Positions 10,201 through 20,000 of a stretch of DNA of 64,000 nt are shown one piece after another. The stretch spans positions 52,551 through 116,550 of the forward strand of contig CAMDJM010000001.1 in the NCBI GenBank assembly GCA_945900785.1, given 5' to 3'. How positions within the stretch are numbered: position 1 is the first letter of the stretch; each line of letters opens with the position of its first letter. A program made the position numbers and the translations under genes. The DNA is from Akkermansia muciniphila. GTDB taxonomy: Bacteria > Verrucomicrobiota > Verrucomicrobiia > Verrucomicrobiales > V1-33. The notes under the pieces were generated by a model. That model was not told the DNA's origin. It ran no database searches and saw only the letters and a program-made list of their open reading frames with translations.

Positions 10201-10647
10201 GTTAACGGCCGCCCCCGCCTCGTCGAAGGCCTCGCCATGCCCCGCGAGGAAGCGGAATTCGCCCTCACCTATTACAATACCCTCACCACCTGGATCGATC
10301 TCGACCAACTCCTCACCGCCTTCGGCCTCACCCGCGACGACTTCCAGCCGGGCTTGGACCGCAGCGAAAAAATCACCACCGCCATCCGGAATCTCGCCGC
10401 CCGCATGCCCACCTACATCACCCTGAAAGACGTGAAAAAGCGCTGGGGCCACGGCCAGGAGGACATCTTCCCTGTCACCCAATTTGAAAAACTCTGGGGC
10501 GACATGTCCGCCCTCCCCGAGATCAACACCCAATTCCTCGTCGTCCCCCGCACCCGCGGCCAGCAGCTCAAAGACCAGTCCCAACTCGACGGCTGGCTCC
10601 GCGACGGCTCCGCCGCCCATGTAGAGTCCCTCTGCGAATGGAGTTAG
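7240..10647 (+). CDS. bifunctional GHMP-type sugar kinase / UDPGP-type sugar-1-phosphate nucleotidylyltransferase
   Basis: The protein has 1135 residues. Residues about 150-640 carry fucokinase-like GHMP signatures: the substrate segment [11 protein letters not shown], the ATP loop [17 protein letters not shown], the [16 protein letters not shown] block and a late glycine loop ([20 protein letters not shown]). After a low-complexity linker, residues about 755-1130 begin with a nucleotidyltransferase loop ([14 protein letters not shown], then [19 protein letters not shown]). The expected role is salvage of a free sugar: phosphorylation at C1, then transfer to a nucleotide. The Bacteroides FKP enzyme has the same two activities with the pyrophosphorylase first; here the kinase comes first. 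The sugar (fucose, galactose or other) cannot be read from sequence. Annotation as a plain 'UTP-glucose-1-phosphate uridylyltransferase' would miss the kinase half. Confidence 0.82.
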   Translation: MSLLELITSPDPTVRNQALDAFCARLTLSQLLEEAAVLDDFRRNSDNLYDRVRALFFLASLHRFHLPSRPDLKSGGHIPFLGYEQLLHRRFEEATDTFLTAQKAQGPSDALSSSLAAAYHRLAFQTLADQVRRSVRTVRGNQWMFRMGHPKDQPLRFRPELLTLEAEGSFPILRERTPVRMDLTHSAWSDIFFLGMDFPEGARVLNVSVDLGVHGRDTTTTPPVSAWLRVIEEPVLRLVSVDLQARADITNLAEVFDFAKDYLGLLKAAVIASGLVPPGIEGSGASLTDLLAEMLGPNRGLELVSSVNDIPKGSRLAVSTNLLAALIGVCMRATGQAESLTGPLLEPERRLILARALLGEWIGGSGGGWQDSGGVWPGIKLIEGTPSQPGDPEHGISRGRLMPKHHVFTRSEIPDSARQKLQDSLVLVHGGMAQNVGPILEMVTEKYLLRSASEWTARQEALGFLDEIVTALGQGDIAKVGAVTTRNFEGPIQTIIPWASTHYTERLIEQVRAEFGGDFHGFWMLGGMSGGGMGFMFAPHRKAEAQQRLQAIMSATKRDLQHALPFAMEPVVYDFAINENGSFADLLTGPDALMPSGYFALTIPELVRQDRRTLSTQRRAELDKFGAACRTRPELRGMVQTLFDALLPRTKSDTDTGTLTTFLTENGFDAAQHETIRAALREGRIGLAQNRLPANATIEDVLPGDVHIISPTGASAQVPTINHQPSTINPSEAAPSLNSQPSTLNQSQGEAALAAGTVAVITLAAGAGSRWTQGAGVCKALHPFAKLGGRHRTFLETHLAKSRRLSRQSGTPIPHLFTTSFLTHGPTLDFLTQRANYHYQGPLLLSPGRSIGLRMVPTGRDLRFAWEEMPQQMLDEQQQKVRDSLRTALIGWATGTGEAADYTDNLPLQCLHPTGHWYEVANLLHNGTLTELLAQRPQLKTLMLHNIDTLGADADPAILGHHLASGAALTFEVITRRLEDRGGGLARVNGRPRLVEGLAMPREEAEFALTYYNTLTTWIDLDQLLTAFGLTRDDFQPGLDRSEKITTAIRNLAARMPTYITLKDVKKRWGHGQEDIFPVTQFEKLWGDMSALPEINTQFLVVPRTRGQQLKDQSQLDGWLRDGSAAHVESLCEWS
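9391..9480 (+). repeat. ACCATCA/TCTCAAC heptamer repeat inside the kinase-nucleotidyltransferase gene
   Basis: Within the preceding gene a run of CATCAACC-type units (9397-9427) is followed by TCTCAAC-type units (about 9449-9475). It is read in frame as residues 718-747 ([10 protein letters not shown] ... LNSQPSTLN) and lies between the two catalytic domains. The same heptamers occur as intergenic repeats near 33.7-33.86 kb and 57.1-57.2 kb. Confidence 0.8.
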
Positions 10648-10737
10648 GGGGCCGCGGCTTTGTAAGTCGCCCCGGAGCACCAGACTCCAGAGGGATGGGG
10701 GAGAACAGCCATCCCGGCTTTCCCGCCCGGCAATCCC

Positions 10738-10778
10738 GGGGGTGCCCTCCACGACACGCGGGGCGCGTGTGCTCCCCT
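10738..10778 (+). repeat. 41-bp interspersed repeat, copy 1
   Basis: This copy matches 11474-11514 at 37 of 41 positions in the same orientation. It contains the palindrome ACACGCGGGGCGCGTGT. The similarity continues more weakly for another 30-40 bases (CTGG-ACATG ... ACGGGCT against CTGAAAATG ... CCGGGCT). The two copies bracket the small membrane-protein gene. The whole 10648-11073 gap holds no other supported gene. Confidence 0.8.
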
Positions 10779-11073
10779 CCAACATCCGTGGCCGCACACC
10801 TTTGAACTGGACATGTCCAGAGAAACGGGCTACCGAAAAATAGGATAATTCAGCAATAGTTTTTTTCACAGGCCTGCCATCTTCCCCACCCCGCCGCTAT
10901 GGCAACGCACTTCCTCCTAACCCCACTCAACGGCCTGGCGAAGCGCTTGAGCAAAGCGCACCCAATCAACAAAACGGATGCAGACAACAGCTGGAATGGC
11001 ATCTGTCGTGTCATCGGTGCCTCCCGCAGGCCGTCGGCTGACCTTAAGTGTTTATAGCTTCTACACACTATCC

Positions 11074-11421
11074 ATGAACGAGAACATTACCCGCATCACA
11101 CCGGCTAAACGAATTTGGAAGCGAATTGCACTTGCCGGAGCATTCCTCTTCCTGGCCTTCTGCTCCATCGTAATCTGGCACAAGCACGACTTTTGCAGCG
11201 GATCGGCCGACCACTACGCATCCCGTGCGAAGCAACTTCGGGCAGACTCAGAGATTCCCACGCTTACACCAACCGAACGAAGAGAGCATTTGATCGCAGC
11301 CGAATGGCACGACGTCATCTCTCATAAGTATTTGGTGGCAGCGCACCAGCCGTGGCGACCGTATTCAAACTACCCACTCATTACACCTGACGAACAGCGC
11401 ATCGCCGCCACCAAGTATTGA
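11074..11421 (+). CDS. small single-pass membrane protein, hypothetical
   Basis: The 115-residue protein starts at the ATG at 11074 (MNENITRITPAKR); the frame is open upstream but adds no recognisable domain. One transmembrane helix spans about residues 12-33 (IALAGAFLFLAFCSIVIW). The soluble part ends in HDVISHKYLVAAHQPWRPY, resembling a pattern seen in many short planctomycete and verrucomicrobial membrane proteins of unknown role. The gene is less GC-rich than its surroundings and lies between two copies of a 41-bp repeat, so it may have been acquired. Function is unknown. Confidence 0.6.
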   Translation: MNENITRITPAKRIWKRIALAGAFLFLAFCSIVIWHKHDFCSGSADHYASRAKQLRADSEIPTLTPTERREHLIAAEWHDVISHKYLVAAHQPWRPYSNYPLITPDEQRIAATKY

Positions 11422-11473
11422 GGACTAAATCCCAAATGCCCGGGTAAACCCACAGGGCAATCAAGTGGAGGGC

Positions 11474-11514
11474 GGGGGCGCCCTCCATGACACGCGGACC
11501 GCGTGTGCTCCCCT
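11474..11514 (+). repeat. 41-bp interspersed repeat, copy 2
   Basis: This is the direct-orientation partner of 10738-10778 with four mismatches. Its central palindrome is ACACGCGGACCGCGTGT, so the inner two bases differ from copy 1. It sits between the small membrane-protein gene and the end of the ATP-grasp/alpha-E gene. Confidence 0.8.
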
Positions 11515-11566
11515 TTTTATCTGAAAATGCCCCGTGAACCGGGCTGCGATGGAAAGCACTGTAGAA

Positions 11567-14050
11567 TCAGCTGATCTGCGCCCCGGCGTGGCTGAAGTAG
11601 ACGTGGGCGATGCGGTCGCTGAGACGGTGGATGGTTTGGGTGATTTCGCCGAGGTGGGCGGCCTGAGTGGAGGGGGGACTTTCGAGGTTGAGGGCGCGGA
11701 GCTGGCTGCCGATTTCGGCGATGAGGCGTTGCTTGAGGCCGGGCTCGGAGCGGCCGGGGATGGCGGGAAGGTGGACGAGGTGGTCGCCGATGGAAAGGAT
11801 CTGGAAGAGGGCGGAGCGGGGGTTTTCGGCTTCGCGCAGGAGGAGGTCGAGGACGGCATCCGTTTGGGCGTGGGCGAAATAGCGCCGGCGGTAGGTCATG
11901 GCGCTATCGGCTATATCAAGGAGGGGCTCGAGGAGGTGGCGGCCGTCCGGGTCTTCGGTGAGGGTGCTGCGGACGAGGAGGAGGAGGGCGTTGGCGCGCT
12001 CAAGGCGGCGGCCGAGGTCAAGGAAGCGCCAGCCGTGGCTGCGGGTCATGTTTTCCATGACCATACCGGCAAAGGCGGAGAGGCCGCGGATGAGGCGGTT
12101 GAGGAGGAGCAGGGCGTCGTCGAGTTCCTGGAGGTGGCCTTCGGCGGGGAGTTCCTGCTGGAGTTCGGTAAGGATGCGCCAGGTGTCGAGGGAGAGGCGG
12201 TCGCGGACGCGCCAAGCGGCTCCCCGGAGGTTGGTGACGCAGCGGACGAGCCCGGCGGGGTGGTCTTTCTTGAAAAGGATGTTGAGGACTTCCCGGTCGT
12301 ATTTTTCGAGGAGGAGCGGGGCTTCGGGGGGCTTTTCCAAAATCTCCAACGGGACGAGAAGCCGCATGAGGAGGCCGGCCGTGACAGGGTTTTCGAGGGA
12401 GAATTCGTCGGTGAGTTGCGCAATCAGGACGCGCATGATGCGGACGAGGGACTCGGCGCGTTCGGCGTAACGGCCGAGCCAGAAGAGGTTGTCGGCAACG
12501 CGGCTGGGGAGTTCTGTGCGGGAGCGGGAGGCGGTCCCGGCTTGGATGCCGGGGGTGAGGAGGGATTGGTGCAGGACGGGGCCATCCGAGAGGACCCAGG
12601 TGTCCTTACTGCCGCCGCCGGATTGCATGGAGACGATAGGGATGTTCGGCGAGACGGAGACGCGGGTGAGGCCGCCGGGCATGACGATGAAGCGGTCCCC
12701 GGCGGCGGCCAGGTAGGCGCGGAGGGCGACAGGGCGGGGGACGAGTTCGCTGCCGTTCCAGATGGGGGCTTCGGAGAGGGTGATTTTTTCCTGACCGACG
12801 AAGTTTTGTGGGGATTTGCGGATGCGCTCGATAAGGGCGGACTTGTCCTTGGCGCTGAGGGTGGCGGGGAAGATCGGATTGCTGCCTTTGTCAGAAAGAG
12901 CGCCTTTGATGAGGAGGGTGTCGAGGCGGGAGAGGACGTGCTCGCGCTCTTTGCGGTGGCCGCACCACCAGGTGGCGGTGTTGGGAATGAGGATTTCCTC
13001 GCCAAGGAGACGGCGGCAGAGGGCGGGGAGGAAGGCGAGCAGGGCAGGGGATTCGGCGAGGCCGGAACCGATCGGATTGGCGACGCAGACATTGCCGGAG
13101 CGCATGGCTTCAAGCAGGCCGGGGACGCCGAGGAAGGAATCCTGACGGAGTTCCAGGGGATCGCAGAAGCCATCGTCCACGCGGCGGAGGATGACATCGA
13201 CCTGCTGGAGCCCCTCAAGGGTTTTGATAAAGACCTTGCGGTCGCGCACGGTGAGGTCGCCGCCTTCCACGAGGGGGAAGCCGAGATAACGGCTGAGGTA
13301 GGCGTGCTCGAAGTAGGTTTCGTTGAGCGGACCGGGGGTGAGCAGGACGATGCGGGGGCCTTCGCGCCGGATGTTATTCGGGGCGACGCGGTAGAGGTTA
13401 TCGCGGAAGATGCGGTAGAAATTGGCGAGGCGCTGGACCTGGAGATCGCGGATGTCATCCGGCAGGGTGCGGGACAGGACGATGCGGTTTTCCAGGACAT
13501 AACCGGAACCGGAGGGAGCCTGGGTGCGGTCCGCAAAACACCACCAACGGCCATCCGGCCCGCGGGCGAGGTCCACGGCGTAAAGGTGCAGCCAGGTGTC
13601 TTCCGGGGGGCGGATCCCGTGGCAGGCGAATTGATAGCCGGGATTGCCCAGCACGATGCCTGGGGGCAGGGCCCCTTCCTTGAGCAGGCGCTGGGGGCCG
13701 TAGAGATCGGCCAGGACGGCATTGAGCAGCCGGGCGCGCTGGATCAGGCCCTTTTCCAAGGCGGCCCATTCGTGCGGGGGGATGACGAAGGGCACGGGGT
13801 CGAATTCCCAGGGCCGGTCCATCCCGCGGGGGTCACCGTAGACATTATAAGTGACGCCATTTTCCGCGATGGATCGCCGCGCCTGATCCGCGCAGGAGGC
13901 CAAGCCAGCCGGGCCGAGGCGGTTCAGCGTGGCGGCCAAATGCTGGTAATGGGGCCGCAAAGTGCCGTCTGCCGCGATCATTTCATCCCAGACCCCGTTG
14001 GGTTTTGAATAGGCGGTCAGGAGGGAGGTGGCGGTGGTGGCAGAGGGCAC
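11567..14050 (-). CDS. circularly permuted type 2 ATP-grasp protein fused to an alpha-E domain
   Basis: The 827-residue protein starts at a GTG. Residues about 1-490 match the COG2308 ATP-grasp family (GVTYNVYGDPRGMDRPWEFDP near the start; then FCDPLELRQDSFLGVPGL, ANPIGSGLAES and a basic GHRKEREHVL block). Residues about 510-825 are the helical alpha-E domain of COG2307 (LPSRVADNLFWLGRYAERAESLVRIMR; later FLDLGRRLERANALL). In most genomes these are two adjacent genes; here they are one. Comparative genomics places the family with transglutaminase and DUF2126 proteins in a proposed peptide or amide-ligation system; no product is established. The partner gene lies at 17.0-20.6 kb on the same strand, separated by two opposite-strand genes. 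Confidence 0.9.
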   Translation of the reverse strand: MPSATTATSLLTAYSKPNGVWDEMIAADGTLRPHYQHLAATLNRLGPAGLASCADQARRSIAENGVTYNVYGDPRGMDRPWEFDPVPFVIPPHEWAALEKGLIQRARLLNAVLADLYGPQRLLKEGALPPGIVLGNPGYQFACHGIRPPEDTWLHLYAVDLARGPDGRWWCFADRTQAPSGSGYVLENRIVLSRTLPDDIRDLQVQRLANFYRIFRDNLYRVAPNNIRREGPRIVLLTPGPLNETYFEHAYLSRYLGFPLVEGGDLTVRDRKVFIKTLEGLQQVDVILRRVDDGFCDPLELRQDSFLGVPGLLEAMRSGNVCVANPIGSGLAESPALLAFLPALCRRLLGEEILIPNTATWWCGHRKEREHVLSRLDTLLIKGALSDKGSNPIFPATLSAKDKSALIERIRKSPQNFVGQEKITLSEAPIWNGSELVPRPVALRAYLAAAGDRFIVMPGGLTRVSVSPNIPIVSMQSGGGSKDTWVLSDGPVLHQSLLTPGIQAGTASRSRTELPSRVADNLFWLGRYAERAESLVRIMRVLIAQLTDEFSLENPVTAGLLMRLLVPLEILEKPPEAPLLLEKYDREVLNILFKKDHPAGLVRCVTNLRGAAWRVRDRLSLDTWRILTELQQELPAEGHLQELDDALLLLNRLIRGLSAFAGMVMENMTRSHGWRFLDLGRRLERANALLLLVRSTLTEDPDGRHLLEPLLDIADSAMTYRRRYFAHAQTDAVLDLLLREAENPRSALFQILSIGDHLVHLPAIPGRSEPGLKQRLIAEIGSQLRALNLESPPSTQAAHLGEITQTIHRLSDRIAHVYFSHAGAQIS

Positions 14051-14196
14051 GCAGGAAGGCTGGGCAGAAGGGAATAAGGAGAGGCGAGATTACCAACAGG
14101 AATCAGGCCGCACTACCGGATAATTTGCGTGGGTGATGGATTTTTTGGAGTGCGCTGGGGAATTAACCACAGAGAGCACAAAGAACACAGAGTAGC

Positions 14197-14213
14197 CCGG
14201 CTGTCCCAGCCGG
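14197..14213 (+). repeat. perfect 7-bp-stem hairpin with TCC loop in an interspersed repeat
   Basis: CCGGCTG, loop TCC, CAGCCGG. The hairpin lies next to an ACCACAGAGAGCAC-type segment in the 248-bp gap before the next gene. A degenerate relative (AGCTGGCCCAGCCGG) is found about 190 bases later inside the coding leader at 14389-14403. Hairpins of the same stem-TCC-stem design occur at 39900-39912 and 52211-52250. Confidence 0.6.
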
Positions 14214-14298
14214 TGCGGGGAAATGGGCCGACCGAAAGACCAAGTCCTGGCATAAATGGTTTGCCAAGCCTGACCGGTAGTGCGTTTGTTCCGGTGTG

Positions 14299-15867
14299 AT
14301 GAAATCCCTTTTCTTCTGGAGTGTTGCTGGCCTTGGGCTTGGTCTTGGCTGGGGCTGGCTGGACAGGACGGTGGAAAATGAAAGTAGCCCAGCTGGCCCA
14401 GCCGGTGGGAAGGAAGTCCGGTCCGGGAATGCTTCGCCTGCGGCCCACCCGGTTCCGCTGGAGGGGCCCGGAGGCAGGCAACTGGCGCTGATGGAACGCA
14501 TAGCCACGGCATCCCGTTAGGATCTGGTGCGGCTCTCCCAGGAGGTGTTCAGCGGGAAAAAGGAACTGCTGCATTTAACGGGTCTGATTTGGGAACGTTG
14601 GCTGGAAGTGGACGCGGAAGGCGGTTTGCAGGCCTTGCTGGCGGGGGAGTTCGGCGGGGAAAACCAGATGCCGAATGTGTGGCAGTATTTGGGAAAATGG
14701 TCCGTGAAAGATCCGGAAACCGCCTTGGTCCGGGCGATGGCCCTGCCTGAAAAACGCGACACGGATCTTGCCATATCACGGATAACCATGGCGCTCGCGG
14801 CACGCCGCCCGGCGGATTTTTTCCGGCTTTATGCGGAGCTGGCCAAGTGGCCTCATGTCGGCTTTTCCATCGGAGCAGCGGCAGGGAACCTGGCAGCTAC
14901 CGATCCCAGGGCGATGGCCGCGCTTCTGAAAAATCCTCCCAATTATTTGAAACGGAACGATGAGACCAGAGAAAAGGCTTGTCGCGGACTTGCCAGCGGG
15001 TGGGGGAGCACGGATCCGGCGGCGGCGGCAGCATGGTTCCGGGAATTGGAGAACCCCAAGGACCGCGCCCTGGGGCTTCATGAGATTGCCAAACAGGTCA
15101 TCCCCCGGGATCCAGCCCGGGCGGCGGAGCTGATCCGTGAAAGTGGCTCAGTGGGAAACGATGCGCTGTGGGCTGCCGCCTCAGCTTTGGCGCAGTCTGA
15201 TCCGGAGGCGGCCCTGGCTTGGCTGAAAAAGGAGTTTCCAGAGGAATCGGTAGCGGCGGCGGGCAAGGTGGCCTCCCAGCATATTCCCCAGACGGCCCAG
15301 GCGGCGGTGGATTACATGGTTCAGCACGCTGACATGTTGTTCAGTAACGGGAAGATCCAGCTGGTTCCATTCATCAACTGGTCGCTGGATGATCCGGCGG
15401 CGGCTCTGGCCATGGCGGAAAAAATTCAGGATCCCGGCACCTTGTCGAATGTGCGGGCTCTTCTGCTGGATGCCATGGCCCACCGGTCTCCCCAGGAAGC
15501 GCTGGCAGCCGCCAGCCCGGGGGAGGAACAAAACCGGGTGATGGGCCCGGCGGTGGAAAATTGGGCCAGGCAGGATCTGACTGCCGCCACTACGTGGTTG
15601 GCCGCGCAGCCGGCGGGTCGTCCCCGCGATAATGCCATCCAAGGACTGCTAAATGTCACGCTCCGACTTGAGCCTGAATCCGCGATGCCGTGGGCGGCTG
15701 CGGTTTCCGACTCCCAGACAAGAATAGCTATCTATACCCGGGTGATCCATGACACGGGTGTAGTGGAGCAGGAGGCCGCGATCGCTTCCCTGCAGGCTGT
15801 GGCGGCTTCTCCCGACGAAATTCAGCAGGTCGTGAAGAACTTGAAACCAAGGAACCCGAATCCATGA
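14299..15867 (+). pseudogene. verrucomicrobial repeat-type protein, split by an in-frame amber codon
   Basis: An ATG at 14299 opens a frame with a hydrophobic leader (MKSLFFWSVAGLGLGLGWGW) that hits TAG at 14518-14520. The same frame continues without further stops to 15867, giving 446 more residues from a GTG at 14527. The long part consists of degenerate helical repeats with motifs such as DPETALVRAMALPE, DPAAAAAWFRELENPKDRALGL and DPEAALAWLKKEFP, a style common in secreted verrucomicrobial proteins of unknown function. The reading is one gene interrupted by a nonsense change; the alternative is a shorter protein starting at 14527 without a signal peptide. It overlaps the next gene by four bases (ATGA). 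Confidence 0.65.
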
Positions 15868-16730
15868 AATCCCGTCTCCTGCCAGGTGCCGCCTTCATCC
15901 TTTCCTTCGCTGCGGGGAAGCTCCTGATGACATCCGTTGCCGTTCCAGAAAGGGATTCCGCCCAAACTCAGCCGGTGGTTTTGAGTGCTGGCAAGCTGGA
16001 TAATGCATCCGTGAGAGCCCCCGCTGGGGTGGAAAAACCCGCTGCGCCTTCCATCCTTTCAGAGTCCATCGCCTGGGAGCGGGAAATGTGGCAACTGGAC
16101 GTCGCCGACTTCCCTGCGGCGTTTGAGGAGGAGTGTAGAACGGCGGTGGAAAGTGAGCGCGTGTTCCGTCTCATGCAAATTTGGCAGGAGCGGGACTTGG
16201 AAAGTTTTTTGGCCTGGGGCCGCAATCAGTCTGATACCAAAATGCTCACCATAGAAGGTTACTTCCTTTTGATACCTTATAAGATCATTTCGGCTGCCTG
16301 TCTAAAGAGTCCCGAGTTTGCCTGGAACCTGGCGAAGGATATAGCCCCCAATAGCTTCCGGGCTGATAGTAATAGGGGAGCGGTCATCAGTTTTCTGTTG
16401 AGTTCCGACCAGAAAACCGCACGGGATTTTGTCCGCCAACATCAGGATGAAATTCAAGGATTCCACGAGAGCGCTCAAGGCTGGTATGGGGTGGATCCTC
16501 AGAAGGCATTGCCAGTGGCGCTGGAGATTCCTCCGGGGCCGGTGCGCAATTCCATCATCAGGGGGCTGGCCCGCTACTATGGCGAAAATGCGGATAAGAT
16601 TGGGGAGGCCAAAACCTGGTTTCAATCCCTGCCGGCGGAAAACCAGGAAGATCTGCGGAAGATGGTGAATGCTGAAAACTCAGATTACACGGAAACCGAT
16701 AAAATACGGCTACGGGAAGCATGGAAATGA
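15864..16730 (+). CDS. hypothetical secreted protein, relative of the preceding gene
   Basis: The 288-residue protein starts at an ATG overlapping the preceding stop. The N-terminus is a possible signal or anchor (RLLPGAAFILSFAAGKLL). The rest resembles the preceding protein in style: short helical units with aromatic-rich turns such as RDLESFLAWGRNQ, SPEFAWNLAKDIAP and DPQKALPVALEIPPGPVRNSIIRGLARYYG. No catalytic motif is visible. Co-translation with the broken gene suggests they once formed a functional pair. Together they form a plus-strand insertion between two minus-strand genes that are usually neighbours in other genomes. Confidence 0.65.
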   Translation: MKSRLLPGAAFILSFAAGKLLMTSVAVPERDSAQTQPVVLSAGKLDNASVRAPAGVEKPAAPSILSESIAWEREMWQLDVADFPAAFEEECRTAVESERVFRLMQIWQERDLESFLAWGRNQSDTKMLTIEGYFLLIPYKIISAACLKSPEFAWNLAKDIAPNSFRADSNRGAVISFLLSSDQKTARDFVRQHQDEIQGFHESAQGWYGVDPQKALPVALEIPPGPVRNSIIRGLARYYGENADKIGEAKTWFQSLPAENQEDLRKMVNAENSDYTETDKIRLREAWK

Positions 16731-17023
16731 ATCTGTGCGCGGGAGCGTGGACAGCCGGACCACGTTCTTAGCCGCGCCGTCCGGGCAAAAAGCCGCGCCC
16801 TTTATCGTAAAAACGGCAGCGGAATTTGAACAGAAGGACGCGAAGCACACAAAATCAGTAATTTGCGAAGGTCCCGCCCAAATCTGATCGTCACTCTGCA
16901 GGTGAGTGCCGCTATTGCCATAAATCTGTGATTATCAGTTATATCCGTGCCATCCGTGGCCCGTCAGCGTCCTTTTCAGGTTTATAGGGACTCCCCGCTA
17001 TGACAGCCGGGGCACGCTCTTTT

Positions 17024-20000
17024 TCAAGGATTCACGTGCTTGTAACGGAGGTCCAGCGTCAGGGGGTGTTCCCGGGAAATCACGGGAGGCGCCGGGTTGA
17101 GCTTGCCGGGGGTGTGGCCGAGGGGGAGGAAGCGGGAGATGCGGCGGGTTTCGGCTTCGTAGCTGTTGACGGGCAGGGTGGTGTAACTCAGGCCGCCGGG
17201 GTGGGCGACGTGATATTGACAGCCGCCGAGGGAGCGTTGGTTCCAGGTGTCGAGCAGGTCGAAGGTGAGGGGGGGCCTGGACGGGGATGGTGGGGTGCAG
17301 GGCTTCCGGGGGGGCCCAGGCGCGGAAGCGGACGGCGGCGATGTATTCGCCCGCAGTGCCGGTGGGCTGGAGGGGCAGGGTGTGGCCGTTGCAGGTGATG
17401 CGGTGGCGCGGGTCGGTGAGGCCGGTGACTTTGACCTGGACGCGTTCCACGCTGGAATCAACATAACGGGTGGTGCCGCCGGGGCCTTGCTCGCCGAGGA
17501 CGTGCCACGGTTCGAGGGCCTGACGGATTTCGACCTTGAGGCCGCGGTGGGCGATGGAGCCGCAGAGGGGGAAGCGGAATTCCAAGTGGGCCTCGAACCA
17601 CTCGTCCTGGAGTGGATAACCGTGTTCCCGGAGGTCGTGGAGGACATCGGAGAAGTCCTGGGCGACGAAGTGGGGGAGCATGAAGGTGTCATGCAGGGCG
17701 GTGCCCCAGCGGACGAGGGGTTGGTTATACGGGGTTTTCCAGAAGCGGGCGATGAGGGCGCGCAGGACGAGCTGCTGGGCGAGGCTCATGCGGGCGTGCG
17801 GCGGCATTTCAAAGGCGCGGAGTTCCAGCAGTCCTAGCCGACCGGTGGAACTGTCCGGGGAGTAGAGCTTGTCGATGCAGAACTCGGCACGGTGGGTGTT
17901 GCCCGTGATATCGGTGAGGAGATTCCGGAAGAGGCGGTCCACCAGCCAAGGCGGCACGGGACCGGATTCCGGGATCTGTTTGAAGGCGAGTTCGAGTTCG
18001 TAGAGCGCATCGTTCCGGGCTTCGTCAATGCGGGGGTGCTGGCTGGTGGGGCCGATGAAAAGGCCACTGAAGAGGAAGGAGAGGGACGGGTGGTTTTGCC
18101 AGAAGTTAATCAGGCTTCGCAACAGGTCAGGACGGCGCAGCAGCGGGCTGTCCGCCGGGGTATTGCCGCCAATCACAAGGTGATTTCCGCCGCCGGTGCC
18201 GACGTGGCGGCCATCGATCATGAATTTCTCGGTGCCAAGCCGGGTGAGGCGGGCCTGCTCGTAAAGCGTGGTGGTGTTATGGACGAGTTCATCCCACGAG
18301 TAGGCCGGCTGGAGGTTGACTTCGATCACGCCGGGGTCGGGGGTGACTTTGACGTTCTGCAGCCGGTGATCGTAAGGGGGCGGGGTGCCTTCGAGGACGA
18401 CCGGGAGCTTGAGCTGGGCGGCGGTGGCTTCGAGGGCGGCGATCAGGTCGAGGTAGTCCGCCGTGGTGGGCAACGGGGGAATGAAAACGTGGATTTTGCC
18501 ATCGCGGGGCTCGACGCAAAGAGCCGTGCGGGAGATCCAGGACGCGCTTTCGCCGGGGGCGGGGACGCGGTTAGGATCTTCCGGCGGGGTGGCGGCCAAG
18601 GTCGGGGAAGCCGCGAGGCCTGTCACCGGATAGGGATCCGGCTTTTGGGCGGAAGCAGCAGCGGCTTCGGCGGCTTCCTGGAGGACTTGTTGGCGGGGGG
18701 AGAGCTTGGGCGGGGTGGCTTCCGTTTTGGGCGCGGCGTCTGTTTGGGGGGCGTCCGGTTGGGATGAATTGCCGCTGGAACTTGCCAAGCCTGATGTTGA
18801 GTAAGCGGAGGAGGGAAGGGGACCGAAACCTTCGCCCGTGGCGAGGCGTTGCAGCGGCGGGACGCCGGGCAGGAGCGGGCGCTGGGGAATGGTGGGGTCG
18901 ATATCGTGGAGGTGAGGGAAGTCTTTTTCGGAAACCCAGGGGAGGGAATCCAGTGGGAGACGAAGACCCATGGCGGAGTCGCCCGGGATGAGGAAAAGGT
19001 GCTCCCGGCGGATGAACCAGGAGCCGGTGATCCATGGTCCGCTTACCGGGGCGCGCTTCAGCGGCAGGACGTAGCCGACGATATTTTCGAGGCCGTTGGT
19101 GTAGATTTTGGCGAGGCGTTCGCGCTCTTCCTTGTCGTCGAGTTTGGAATCCAGGACGTCCACATTTCCGGGCAGGCGGCGCTCCCGCCAGAGGTAATAC
19201 CACACGTCCTCGTAGCCGGGCATGATGTGCTCCGGGGTGATCGCAAGGTTTTCCGCCAGGGTTTTGATGAAGCGGTCGGCGTCTTCGGCGGTGTGGCCGT
19301 AGTCATCGTTGATGTCGGCGAGGAGGGCTTCATCGTGCCAGAGGGGCTGGCCGTCGCGGCGCCAATAACAACCGTAGGACCAGCGGGGGAGGGATTCGCC
19401 AGGATACCATTTGCCTTGGCCGTGGTGGAGCAGCCCGCCGGGGGCGAAGGAGGCTTTCAAGCGGCGGAGCAGAGTGCCGCAAAGGGCCTTTTTGGCCGGG
19501 CCCACGGCGGTGAAGTTCCACTCGTCGCCATCGCGGTCGTCGATGCTGACAAAGGTAGGCTCGCCGCCCATGGTCAGGCGGACATCGCCCGCCACCAATT
19601 CGCGGTCGATCTGATGGCCGAGGGCTTCGATGGCGGCCCATTGTTCTTCCGTGTAAGGCTTGGTGACGCGCGGGGATTCCACGACGCGGTTCACCTCCAT
19701 GTGGTGGGAAAATTCCGTCTCACAAATGCCGATGGCCCCACTGATCGGGGCTGCGGCGCTGGGGTCCGGGGTGCAGGCCAAGGGAATATGGCCTTCGCCG
19801 GCGAAGAGGCCGGAGGTCGGGTCCAGGCCGACCCAGCCGGCTCCGGGAAGATAGACCTCCACCCAGGCGTGGAGGTCCGTGAAGTCGTAGTCCGCCCCGG
19901 AAGGACCGTCGAGGGATTTTTCGTCAGGTTTTAGTTGGATCAGGTAGCCGCTGACAAACCGGGCCGCCAAGCCCTGCTGCCGGAGCAACTGGACCATGAG

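Noticed and set aside
9463..10869. 468-residue minus-strand open frame
   Set aside because: It is antisense to the kinase-nucleotidyltransferase fusion and includes repeat sequence; no recognisable domain.
10840..11073. Integron attC site upstream of the small membrane gene
   Set aside because: CTAACCCC and AACGG fragments are present, but no paired core sites or integrase could be identified.
11534..14008. 824-residue plus-strand open frame
   Set aside because: It is antisense to the well-supported ATP-grasp/alpha-E gene and has Glu/Gly/Ala-rich composition typical of a reverse-frame artefact in high-GC DNA.
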